Positions 1-6,721 of a stretch of DNA of 7,563 nucleotides are shown one piece after another; the first letter of the stretch is position 1, and the number at the start of each line of letters is the position of its first letter. Below the pieces are notes generated by a model. That model saw only the letters and a program-made list of their open reading frames with translations, was not told the origin of the DNA and ran no database searches. The DNA is taken from positions 1 to 7,563 of the forward strand of contig DAVT01000157.1 in the NCBI GenBank assembly GCA_002505685.1, in the 5' to 3' direction. The stretch is from Euryarchaeota archaeon UBA501 (GTDB taxonomy: Archaea > Thermoplasmatota > Poseidoniia > Poseidoniales > Thalassarchaeaceae). A program made the position numbers and the translations under genes.

Positions 1-447
1 TTTGACCAGTGCCAACACACTCACAGGGTCTGTGGCTGCAAGAATTGAGCCAACGAGGAAACCATAGAGCATGCCGTGTTCCGTATCCGGCCAAACCAAC
101 TTCCAGCAGATGAATCCAATCACAGCGGTATTGATGAGTACACCAGGGATTGCAAGCATAGAGATTGGGCGCCAATTTTGTCGTAACTTATTGATGTGCA
201 TCGCGCTAGCACCTTCAAACAAGAGTGGTGGAAGCAAGATGAAGAAAATCGTCTCAGCAGTCAACAACCCTGTGAGTTCAATGTCCTCCGGCATCCAATA
301 CTCGCCCAACCACCCCACGGTCAACCCAACGATAACCAACGCAATGGTGTAGGGTAACTTGACCCAGCGAATGGCAATCGCAACCAAAAGTGCGAGGATC
401 AGTGCTCCCAAAATACTCTGGAACCATGATGGGGGAATAGCGGACAT
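1..447 (-). CDS. Na+/H+ antiporter, CPA1 (NhaP/NHE) family, N-terminal part
   Basis: This is an integral membrane exchanger that swaps cytoplasmic Na+ for external H+ (or the reverse), for pH and sodium balance. Only the first 149 residues are in the window, and the frame is open at base 1. ATG at 447 is the first ATG after an in-frame TGA at 475-477. A first hydrophobic helix spans about residues 11-27 and a second about 32-48. Residues 69-80 carry the LLPPLLFEGA block typical of CPA1 TM3; in archaeal NhaP proteins a Glu here (E78) contributes to the ion site. Residues 138-146 read ATDPVSVLA, the hallmark unwound segment of the next core helix. The Asn-Asp ion-binding pair expected further on lies outside the window, so transport competence cannot be confirmed. 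It follows yhbY by 62 nt and has no Shine-Dalgarno, so it is probably its own unit. Family assignment is firm; cation preference is not known. Confidence 0.93.
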   Translation of the reverse strand, partial: MSAIPPSWFQSILGALILALLVAIAIRWVKLPYTIALVIVGLTVGWLGEYWMPEDIELTGLLTAETIFFILLPPLLFEGASAMHINKLRQNWRPISMLAIPGVLINTAVIGFICWKLVWPDTEHGMLYGFLVGSILAATDPVSVLALVK

Positions 448-467
448 TAGCCAATGCCGAACCGAGG

Positions 468-507
468 CGATTCTTCAACACTTATGCTCGCGCGCGAGGG
501 AGAATCG
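468..507 (-). repeat. Nested inverted repeat between yhbY and the antiporter gene
   Basis: The outer arms CGATTCT (468-474) and AGAATCG (501-507) are perfectly complementary. They enclose the 12-nt palindrome CTCGCGCGCGAG at 487-498. The element starts 3 nt after the yhbY stop and ends 20 nt before the antiporter ATG, filling most of the 62-nt gap. It could be the operon's 3' structure or a control site for the antiporter. It does not share the GCCCTACGGGC core of the other two dyads. Confidence 0.5.
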
Positions 508-509
508 TG

Positions 510-779
510 TTAACTGCGCCAATAGATGGCCACGTTTCCCCGAGCGTCAACCAAGACTGCGCCCATTCTCTCAGCGATTTCTTCGAAAATTGTTCGCCGC
601 TCTTCCCGCTCATCGGTCAACCCCTTGTTCATTTTCACCTTGACCACTTTACGGCTACGCAATTGAGCATCCAATTCGTCGAACATGGCGTCGCTTAACC
701 CGGAACGGCCAATTCGCAAGGTAACCCTGAATTCACGGTCATGCGCCATTCTGCGAATGTTGGCTGGAACTTCCTTCAT
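510..779 (-). CDS. YhbY-like RNA-binding protein (CRS1/YhbY, CRM domain)
   Basis: This is a small cytoplasmic RNA-binding protein of 89 residues, consisting of a single CRM domain as in bacterial YhbY, which associates with pre-50S ribosomal particles. The N-terminal helix is followed by the CRM signature loop GRSG at residues 24-27 (family form GxxG, often GKxG). A middle strand rich in Lys follows (about 45-53, VVKVKMNKG). The C-terminal VDARGNVAIYWR strand (78-88) matches the usual G-x-x-x-x-x-Y/W-R ending. Length is normal for a stand-alone CRM protein. Its ATG overlaps the last four bases of rnp4 (ATGA at 776-779), so translation is probably coupled. A partial Shine-Dalgarno GAGG sits 7 nt upstream inside rnp4. 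Archaeal YhbY genes are often next to ribosome and RNase P genes, which supports a role in ribosome assembly or RNA processing; the exact RNA target is inference. Confidence 0.92.
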   Translation of the reverse strand: MKEVPANIRRMAHDREFRVTLRIGRSGLSDAMFDELDAQLRSRKVVKVKMNKGLTDEREERRTIFEEIAERMGAVLVDARGNVAIYWRS

Positions 780-1117
780 CGCTTAGCCTCACGCACAAAA
801 TTTGGACCCTTGCGAGAAATTTTCCCGCACCGTTGACAGGTTGTGATTCGAACGCCTTGTCGAATTCGCACACGGGCTGAAACTCCGGGTCGAAGTAGGG
901 ATTTGCAATTTCGGCAAATCCAAACCCGATGATTAGAGTGAAGGCCGATGCGATGGCGACTACCGATTTCCCACATTTGTGAGGACGCAGAATCTACAGT
1001 TTCAGAGTTGTTTTTCCAAGGTTCCTGCAATATTTTCGAAAGTTGTTCGGACGCTTTTCCAGCGCGTTCACGTCGCAAAGCGGCGCCGCGAGGTCGGCCT
1101 CTTTTTCGACGCGCCAT
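776..1117 (-). CDS. rnp4: RNase P protein component 4 (Rpp21/Rpr2 family)
   Basis: This is a protein subunit of archaeal ribonuclease P, which removes 5' leaders from pre-tRNA; component 4 pairs with Rnp1 (Rpp29) on the specificity half of the RNA. It has 113 residues, the normal length. The zinc-ribbon is clear: C68 and C71 (CRNC) and C94 and C97 (CQRC), separated by the family's basic segment with the pattern LLRPGVSARVRIRQG at 74-88. The N-terminal third is predicted helical and strongly basic, and starts with RKRGRPRG (3-10), which resembles an AT-hook and is more basic than I would expect. ATG at 1117 is preceded by AGGTGA, a good Shine-Dalgarno overlapping the adk stop codon. It lies 8 nt after adk and overlaps yhbY by 4 nt, so it is the middle gene of an adk-rnp4-yhbY operon. 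Recognition is from the Cys pattern and the archaeal pairing with yhbY. Confidence 0.92.
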   Translation of the reverse strand: MARRKRGRPRGAALRRERAGKASEQLSKILQEPWKNNSETVDSASSQMWEIGSRHRIGLHSNHRVWICRNCKSLLRPGVSARVRIRQGVRITTCQRCGKISRKGPNFVREAKR

Positions 1118-1121
1118 GGGT

Positions 1122-1127
1122 TCACCT
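1122..1127 (-). promoter_or_regulatory. Shine-Dalgarno of rnp4, overlapping the adk stop codon
   Basis: AGGTGA on the minus strand matches six bases of the archaeal anti-Shine-Dalgarno complement (GGAGGTGAT). Its first two bases are the last two of the adk TAG stop (1126-1128), and four bases (ACCC) separate it from the rnp4 ATG. It supports ATG 1117 as the true start and reinitiation-style translation of rnp4 after adk. Confidence 0.65.
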
Positions 1128-1758
1128 ACAGGAGTGCAGCAATTTCTTCGCCAACGAGATCAATGCCCTGGTCGCCATTCACAGCAGAGAATAAATCGCG
1201 TTTTCGATACCAAGCCGCTAGCGGTGATGTTTGAGCGTGATACGCCTCCAGTCGGTTTCGAACTGTACCCTCATTGTCGTCTGCTCTTCGCTTCATATCG
1301 GTATGTCCGCAATGGTCGCAAACACCTGGATTCGTGGTTGGATTGAATGTATCATGGTAAACTGCCCCACAACCACCGCATGTGTATCGGCCACAAATTC
1401 GCTCAACGATACGAGCATCTGGCACCTCGATTGCGATGACAATACTGACCTCAGCGATGTGCGAAAGTGCTTCCGCTTGTGCAACAGTTCTTGGGAATCC
1501 ATCGAACAAAACTCCATTGACCGCATCAGATTGTGTTAGCCGCTCTTCGATCAAACCGATGATGACTTCATCGGGAACCAATTGACCAGAATCCATGTAC
1601 CCTTTCGCTTCAACTCCAAGCTCTGTTCCTGCCGAAACTGCAGCACGTAGCATGTCCCCTGTAGAGACTTGCGGTTTACCAGTGATTGAAACGATATTTC
1701 CAGCCTGCGTTCCTTTGCCTGCCCCAGGGGGACCAAACAACACGATTGAAGATGCCAT
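1126..1758 (-). CDS. adk: Adenylate kinase, long form with zinc-binding LID
   Basis: This cytoplasmic enzyme catalyses ATP + AMP = 2 ADP and maintains the adenylate pool. It has 210 residues, typical of the long bacterial-type family rather than the shorter trimeric AdkA found in many archaea. The P-loop GPPGAGKGT is at residues 9-17. The AMP site shows STGDMLR at 32-38 and DGFPR at 86-90. The LID domain begins at GRYTCGGCG and carries a complete four-Cys zinc site (C127, C130, C147, C150). The LID closing residues RRADDN are at 157-162, and the C-terminal helix R-x-x-x-Y-H-x-Q-T at about 169-177. All catalytic landmarks are present, so the enzyme should be active. ATG at 1758 starts exactly at the family N-terminus, and no Shine-Dalgarno precedes it, which suggests a leaderless message or one with a very short leader. 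It is the first gene of the operon with rnp4 and yhbY. Confidence 0.97.
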   Translation of the reverse strand: MASSIVLFGPPGAGKGTQAGNIVSITGKPQVSTGDMLRAAVSAGTELGVEAKGYMDSGQLVPDEVIIGLIEERLTQSDAVNGVLFDGFPRTVAQAEALSHIAEVSIVIAIEVPDARIVERICGRYTCGGCGAVYHDTFNPTTNPGVCDHCGHTDMKRRADDNEGTVRNRLEAYHAQTSPLAAWYRKRDLFSAVNGDQGIDLVGEEIAALL

Positions 1759-1778
1759 GGCAGGGCGAGATATGGTGC

Positions 1779-1787
1779 CTTATTGAA
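1779..1787 (-). promoter_or_regulatory. Possible TATA-like box of the adk operon
   Basis: The minus-strand sequence TTCAATAAG lies at -29 to -21 from the adk ATG, close to the spacing expected for a leaderless archaeal start. It sits 2 nt from the hairpin at 1790-1814. The call is weak: the box is degenerate and rests mainly on position and on the lack of a Shine-Dalgarno. Confidence 0.25.
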
Positions 1788-1789
1788 CT

Positions 1790-1814
1790 GAACGGAGCCC
1801 TACGGGCCCCGTTC
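1790..1814 (-). terminator. Strong GC-rich hairpin overlapping the protease stop codon
   Basis: Arms GAACGGAGCCC and GGGCCCCGTTC form an 11-bp stem with one A/C mismatch and a 3-nt TAC loop (plus-strand reading). The distal arm overlaps the last bases of the protease gene, whose TGA occupies 1813-1815. The core 11-mer GCCCTACGGGC (1797-1807) is identical to that at 6708-6718. No U-tract follows on the transcribed strand, so a classical intrinsic terminator is not supported. A 3'-end stabiliser, a processing signal or an operator of adk are alternatives. Confidence 0.42.
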
Positions 1815-4800
1815 ATGATTGGCCTGTACGCTGCAAATACTCATGGCCGTAGTGTTTCCACTGCTCCATTGTCCATCCCGCTGGAAGGCCACCAGGAGGC
1901 AAGGGAGGACCCATGTTGCTAGGTTCTGGAGGTAGACCCTCTGGTACTACTGCGGGAGTGGGTGGCAAACCTGGCGGAAGTCCCGCAGGCACTTTCGACC
2001 CCATTCCAGGGAGTGATGGAAGGGCCAACTTGGGTTGGCTTTGTGCCAAAGCGACTGCCAATTCATCCGCACTAACCGCCCCCGACATTTGGTCATCTTC
2101 TGTGGCGCCAATACTCAGTGCGGCTTCTCGACGGGCTTCTTGAGCGACGAGGATATCGCCGGCAGATGCAGATTCAATGGGACCTTCTACCTTCATTGCT
2201 CTCCTCACAGATAGAAGGGCTGTACCAAGAAGAGCAACGATCATCAGAGCGAAGATTGCAATGGTCCATTGCGGCAAACCTAGTGAGTCAAGAATACCTG
2301 CCACTCCTCCGAGTTCACCATCTCCTGAAACAGTGACTTCTAGCGTGGTAGAATCGTTACCTGTGGACGTGAATTCGCCCGCTAAACCGACAGACGTACC
2401 AGTGAAATTCACAACTTGTAGGCCTCGCAAATTGTCACTATTCAAAGTGAAAGATATGATTCGTGTCTCTCCAATCGCCATCATTTCAAGTGATTCCAGT
2501 TCAAGGGTGACGTCGAGACCATCAGGTGCAGAAACTTCCAATTGTACGTCACAAGCAATGTTTCCTGAATTGGTGACCGATAGATTTCCTGTAGCTGGAC
2601 TGCCCTGAGATATTTCCATTCTGGTTTCAGTATCAAAGGTAATCCACAAACTTGGCACAACGACGATACCCAATTCTGCTATCTTTTGGAAACTCTTGCT
2701 CCCATCTAGAGTTTCAGCCTCGATGATGATTGACAGTGTTTCTCCTGGCCCCGGGGGAGTTCCAGCAGCAACAAGCAAAGATACGGTCACAGATGTTGAG
2801 GAGCCTTTTGCAATTCCACCTGGTGTCGTCGAGGCAAAACCAACTTGCCATCCATCGGGTAGAGTTCCGAAGGACCAATTCAATAGTAGGTCGACATTGC
2901 CTACGTTTTCCAACCCAATATCTGCCAAACCGTAGTCGCCAATACTCGCTGTGATTACGCCCGACTCTGGCAATTCAAGCTCAATATCTGCAATTTCTTG
3001 AACGATCAAGCGTGTCCGATTCTCTTGGAATCCTGCTTCATCCAGTTCGGTCCTGAATTCAATTGTGTTGGTATCTCCATCGTTTGCATTGTAGGGGACA
3101 CGGACGATGATATCGATATCAAGGGATGTGCCCGGTTGTAGTGTAAATTGCAAAAATCGATCATCAGATAAAGTTGAAGTCGTCATTTCCAAGTCCCACT
3201 CTGGCATGGCAGGAGATGCTCGTACACTGAAGTCAATCTCGATATTACCTCTATTCTCAATGACCAAAGTATGCGCGATTTCCTGTTCATTTTCGACGGA
3301 AATATCCTCGATAAATCCAGACGGGCCAATCGGGTCTCCATCGCCATCATACAAATCTGCACTGAATGCTCTACTTACCCAAACCTCGACTCCGTTGTCG
3401 GCAGATTCGGTTGTCGAAATATCCGGATTCGGTAGGCCAGTTGAGGGGTTGATTGCAGTGGTCACACAGGTGACATCTTCAATCGTTCCGGCCGAAGGAA
3501 GACCATCCACGATATACGGAACTCTGACCCGAACTGGGACAGGTAAGAACTGGAGACGCGCAAGTGGGTCCAACGTGATTGTCGACGAGTTTCCTGAACC
3601 GACTTCAACGGCCCAACGGTTCGGAGTTTCGCAAGAAATTTCGTATGCAGTCTCCCCATTCCCCGTATTCAAAACAGACAGGGAAAAAGAGGCAAATTCG
3701 CCGGGTACTGCACCCAAACCATTGGTTCCTGCAAGAATGGTTTCGAGGCCTTCCACACGCAGAACTTCGACTTCTAAGCGAATGGTGTGTGATACGGTTG
3801 GATTCATGCGATAGTATGCGATGACATCGACGACATAGGTGCCAGGTAGAGCGTATCTCGCCCCATTGAAAGCATCCAAATCTGCATCTAAGTCCCGCAT
3901 GGTCACGGTCACTTCGGTGCTATCTGACGCACCCCCTTGAGAGGTGAGCGTGAAGGGGCCTTCTTCCGAGGAGAATTTCTCCCATTCGTCTTCAGTTGGT
4001 TGTAGTGCCCCATTTTCTTCCATCATCTGGACAGGTGTGACAACCAGCACAATTTCCTCATCGCTGGTCCCTTCATTGGCCAACGTCAAGTCCCAAGAAA
4101 CTTCAACGCCAGTTGACGGATCCAACACTTGTTTCCTAGCAATTTCCACTTCATCGGAGTCCGCAGGCATTGAACCATCGGGCATGTGCGGAGTGATTCT
4201 GACGCCAATTGCAGTGATGTTCAAATCCAATTCGAGGACATTGTTGTTTGTCCCATCTACTTCATCGTTCATTTCTGTGACATTGTTGGTGGAATCAAGC
4301 GTGAGACGAATCGTGTGAATCCCTGTCGTCGTGAATTGCTTTTGGAAAGAGAATGAATCAGAAGCCCCGCCCTGGAGTGGGTCCCGAGTTCCCGACCAAA
4401 TGACTTCACCATCTGTGATGTCTTCAACCGTGACTTCGTAACTGTCGGTTGTGGCCGGAGCTTGGTTAACCCATGCCATTCGGAGTAGAACATAATCGTT
4501 CTCAAGTGGAGCCATTTGGCTTGCCCAAATTGAACCGTCAAATACGGCCAGATCACTAATCGGGTTCTCGTTTCCAACCGCTGAAATCACCAGAGCATAT
4601 CCTTGTTGCGAGCCACCTGAATGGCCCACTGTGATGGTCCAATCTCCACTTGGCCCCGATGCCAAACGCACACGCTCTACATTGTTGAGTGAATCCTTAG
4701 AACCTCCCGTGGTCGAGAAACCGTTCGCAAAATCGTTGCCCTTGTATGTCGTGCCATCCGGGGAAGTGACTGTCAAATCCAAATCGTTCACCAGTCGAGA

Positions 4801-6669
4801 AGCTGATTGGGTAGCGGATGAGGAACCTTCGCGATCATTCCAGACCAAGGTTACATCGAGTCCATATGAGCCGTCGATAGCATAATTGTAAGCATAAGAC
4901 AGGCCGGGTGAGAGGGTCTGTGATGTGTCGTAGAAGATGTTCTTGGCGATGATCCCATCATATGGATAGAGGCTTTCTTCAAGATCCAGCTGGCCCCAGC
5001 CTTCGTCCATGTTGGGTACATTGGCCGTACCCATGTCTCTGGCACCGTTAATCAGAACTGCCTTGATGAGAGCACTATCTGGATTGGAAATCGACAACTC
5101 GGTTCGCAAGAATTGGCGAGCCAAGAGAGCCGCACCGCCGACGACAGGGGTTGCAGAACTGGTTCCATCTGCTGACATGTAGAGTGGGATGTTGGTTCCT
5201 GAATGTCGCGCGCTAGAGCAAGACCAACCCGCAGGGTTCTGAGCCTCTTCTGCACGAGGACTGCAAATTTGGACTCCCGGGGCGACAATATCGGGCTTGA
5301 TACGGCCGTCGGCAGTGGGACCAATGCTAGAGAACGAGGCTACTTGACCCGCAGAGGCTGTACCAGGTCGACCCGTAGTGGAGGCCCCTACAGTGAGGAC
5401 ATTCTTTGCCGTGGCAGGGGGTGCAATCGATTGTGCTCCCTGGCTTCCTTCGTTGCCCGCTGCAAAGAGGACAAGGAAATCATCGTAGTCGTTGAGGAAC
5501 GAATCTGCGGAACGAGAATCTGACGTATATTGACCCCATGATGATTGAGCACCCCATGAATTGGATTGTACATGGGCATTCTTTTGTTGAGAATCGCGGA
5601 ACATGTCGTACAGAGAACCCCAACGCGCCAACTGCCCAGATGGGTCGTGTTCTAATTGGTAGAAGTGGAAGGTTGCTGCTGGTGCAACACCTCGAGTAGA
5701 GGAGTCGCCAGAACCGTCACCCAACATTGTGCCTGCGACATGAGTGCCGTGTCCAGAATTGGTATCAGCTGCCGAATTATCGGGTCCGAAATTGTGGTAC
5801 ACTCCTCGGACTCGATTGTTGAAATCCCCGTGGTCTTGGTCGAGTCCAGAATCGGACAATGCGCCAACTTCGCCAGTCCCATCCAGCCCACCATTGTGAT
5901 TGTTTACTGTTGCATCGATGGTCGAAATACTACGGGCATAATTGTTAGCGATACCAATCGTATCATGAGGCTCCACGAATAGAAGACGATGGTCGCGTGA
6001 AAGGGCTGGGAGCCAAGCCGCATCGATTCCAATCACCTGACAAAGGTAGGAATCACAATGGACAAATTCAGCCCCTGCCATGTACAGGTGCTCCTGCATC
6101 ATGTCGGTCTGTACATCCATTGCAAGGGTGAGGTCTAGATCCAGTTTGCCAGCGGCTTGGTGTAAATCTACGTCCAAACGCCACGCAGGATGTTGGGCAC
6201 CCACCCATCGTACTCGCTCATCATCTGCAAGTTGAATGATGGCATCACTGCGCGATTGTGTTGAACCTGGTAGCCGAAGAACCCAGGCGTCTTCAGGTAA
6301 GGTGTCGACGATGATTGCATCCACGCCTTTCGCCAATGATTCCGCCATATCCCCATCATTGAGATAGAGTTGCATGATGAGATAACCCGTTGCAAAAGGA
6401 TCGTCACTGGCCTCGAGGTGTTTCGGCATCTCAGATACCTCAATTAGGGGGTCAAAAGGACCTGTTTGAACCCATAGAATCCCGTCTCCGGAGGAAATCT
6501 CGATAGTTGGCCCAGGGGATCCCTGTGATTCATACCAATTTTCGGCCGCTTCAGCAGCCGTCCAAAGTGGCTCTTCAACGCTGGACTGCGGAGATGTTTG
6601 GGTCGAGACAGACCACGGTAACGTCAGCATCAATCCAATGAGGATGAAGGGTACGAGGTTGCGACGCAT
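1813..6669 (-). CDS. Giant membrane-anchored KP-43-like subtilisin (peptidase family S8)
   Basis: This is a 1618-residue secreted serine endopeptidase held at the cell surface. A signal peptide (about 1-23, hydrophobic core LVPFILIGLMLTLPW) precedes a pro-region to about 240. The catalytic domain (about 243-570) shows D273 in SDSG, H307 in GHGTHVAGT, oxyanion N406 in AAGNEG and S504 in GTSSATP. The blocks NSWGA, FSSIGPTADGRIKPDIVAPG and EGWGQ match my memory of KP-43 oxidatively stable proteases. A jelly-roll at 575-698 with LVNDLDLTVTSPDGT is the KP-43 C-terminal domain. A CARDB-like module (about 703-820) and four or five Ig/NEW3-like modules follow to about 1448. The transmembrane helix is about 1467-1488, followed by RR and a 130-residue cytoplasmic tail rich in GLPP that ends in GWTMEQWKHYGHEYL. 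Cys 469/484 lie in an insertion before the nucleophile block. No Shine-Dalgarno is present; a TATA-like box at -32 to -24 suggests a leaderless mRNA. Probable role: degrading external protein for nutrition; the substrate is unknown. Confidence 0.95.
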   Translation of the reverse strand: MRRNLVPFILIGLMLTLPWSVSTQTSPQSSVEEPLWTAAEAAENWYESQGSPGPTIEISSGDGILWVQTGPFDPLIEVSEMPKHLEASDDPFATGYLIMQLYLNDGDMAESLAKGVDAIIVDTLPEDAWVLRLPGSTQSRSDAIIQLADDERVRWVGAQHPAWRLDVDLHQAAGKLDLDLTLAMDVQTDMMQEHLYMAGAEFVHCDSYLCQVIGIDAAWLPALSRDHRLLFVEPHDTIGIANNYARSISTIDATVNNHNGGLDGTGEVGALSDSGLDQDHGDFNNRVRGVYHNFGPDNSAADTNSGHGTHVAGTMLGDGSGDSSTRGVAPAATFHFYQLEHDPSGQLARWGSLYDMFRDSQQKNAHVQSNSWGAQSSWGQYTSDSRSADSFLNDYDDFLVLFAAGNEGSQGAQSIAPPATAKNVLTVGASTTGRPGTASAGQVASFSSIGPTADGRIKPDIVAPGVQICSPRAEEAQNPAGWSCSSARHSGTNIPLYMSADGTSSATPVVGGAALLARQFLRTELSISNPDSALIKAVLINGARDMGTANVPNMDEGWGQLDLEESLYPYDGIIAKNIFYDTSQTLSPGLSYAYNYAIDGSYGLDVTLVWNDREGSSSATQSASRLVNDLDLTVTSPDGTTYKGNDFANGFSTTGGSKDSLNNVERVRLASGPSGDWTITVGHSGGSQQGYALVISAVGNENPISDLAVFDGSIWASQMAPLENDYVLLRMAWVNQAPATTDSYEVTVEDITDGEVIWSGTRDPLQGGASDSFSFQKQFTTTGIHTIRLTLDSTNNVTEMNDEVDGTNNNVLELDLNITAIGVRITPHMPDGSMPADSDEVEIARKQVLDPSTGVEVSWDLTLANEGTSDEEIVLVVTPVQMMEENGALQPTEDEWEKFSSEEGPFTLTSQGGASDSTEVTVTMRDLDADLDAFNGARYALPGTYVVDVIAYYRMNPTVSHTIRLEVEVLRVEGLETILAGTNGLGAVPGEFASFSLSVLNTGNGETAYEISCETPNRWAVEVGSGNSSTITLDPLARLQFLPVPVRVRVPYIVDGLPSAGTIEDVTCVTTAINPSTGLPNPDISTTESADNGVEVWVSRAFSADLYDGDGDPIGPSGFIEDISVENEQEIAHTLVIENRGNIEIDFSVRASPAMPEWDLEMTTSTLSDDRFLQFTLQPGTSLDIDIIVRVPYNANDGDTNTIEFRTELDEAGFQENRTRLIVQEIADIELELPESGVITASIGDYGLADIGLENVGNVDLLLNWSFGTLPDGWQVGFASTTPGGIAKGSSTSVTVSLLVAAGTPPGPGETLSIIIEAETLDGSKSFQKIAELGIVVVPSLWITFDTETRMEISQGSPATGNLSVTNSGNIACDVQLEVSAPDGLDVTLELESLEMMAIGETRIISFTLNSDNLRGLQVVNFTGTSVGLAGEFTSTGNDSTTLEVTVSGDGELGGVAGILDSLGLPQWTIAIFALMIVALLGTALLSVRRAMKVEGPIESASAGDILVAQEARREAALSIGATEDDQMSGAVSADELAVALAQSQPKLALPSLPGMGSKVPAGLPPGLPPTPAVVPEGLPPEPSNMGPPLPPGGLPAGWTMEQWKHYGHEYLQRTGQS

Positions 6670-6692
6670 GGGGTGTAACGAATCGCAGCCCC

Positions 6693-6701
6693 TTTTTGAT
6701 A
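6693..6701 (-). promoter_or_regulatory. TATA-like box of the protease gene
   Basis: On the minus strand the sequence TATCAAAAA lies at -32 to -24 relative to the protease ATG. This is where an archaeal TATA box falls if transcription starts at the ATG itself. No Shine-Dalgarno is present upstream (the bases before ATG are TTACACCCC), which agrees with a leaderless transcript. The match to the TATA consensus is only partial. Confidence 0.4.
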
Positions 6702-6704
6702 GTT

Positions 6705-6721
6705 GACGCCCTACGGGCGTC
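6705..6721 (-). terminator. GC-rich hairpin after the membrane-protein gene (no U-tract)
   Basis: A perfect 7-bp dyad, GACGCCC - TAC - GGGCGTC on the plus strand, begins 4 nt after the upstream stop codon. It contains the 11-mer GCCCTACGGGC also found after the protease gene. In the direction of transcription the next bases are AACTATC, so no U-tract follows. It could instead be an operator, because it lies 3 nt from the TATA-like box of the protease. Confidence 0.4.

Noticed and set aside
278..481. A minus-strand 67-codon frame overlapping the antiporter start
   Set aside because: It is out of frame with the antiporter, which carries clear CPA1 motifs. This frame encodes no membrane helix or known motif.
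948..1346. A 132-codon plus-strand frame across rnp4 and adk
   Set aside because: It is antisense to two genes whose catalytic and zinc motifs are intact, and its translation has no recognisable motif.
2177..2608. A 143-codon plus-strand frame opposite the protease C-terminal region
   Set aside because: It is complementary to the transmembrane helix and last stalk modules, with no family resemblance.
3107..3814. A 235-codon open frame on the plus strand inside the protease gene
   Set aside because: It lies antisense to the well-supported stalk modules and is Ser/Thr/Pro-rich as expected of a complementary frame. It has no recognisable domain.
6658..6669. RR near the protease N-terminus as a Tat signal
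   Set aside because: The sequence MRRNLVPF has no S/T-R-R-x-F-L-K context and is followed at once by a hydrophobic core. An ordinary Sec signal is the simpler reading.
6693..6697. The T5 run beside the 6705-6721 hairpin as an intrinsic terminator tract
   Set aside because: On the transcribed (minus) strand this run reads AAAAA. It would only serve transcription in the opposite direction, where it lies before rather than after the hairpin.
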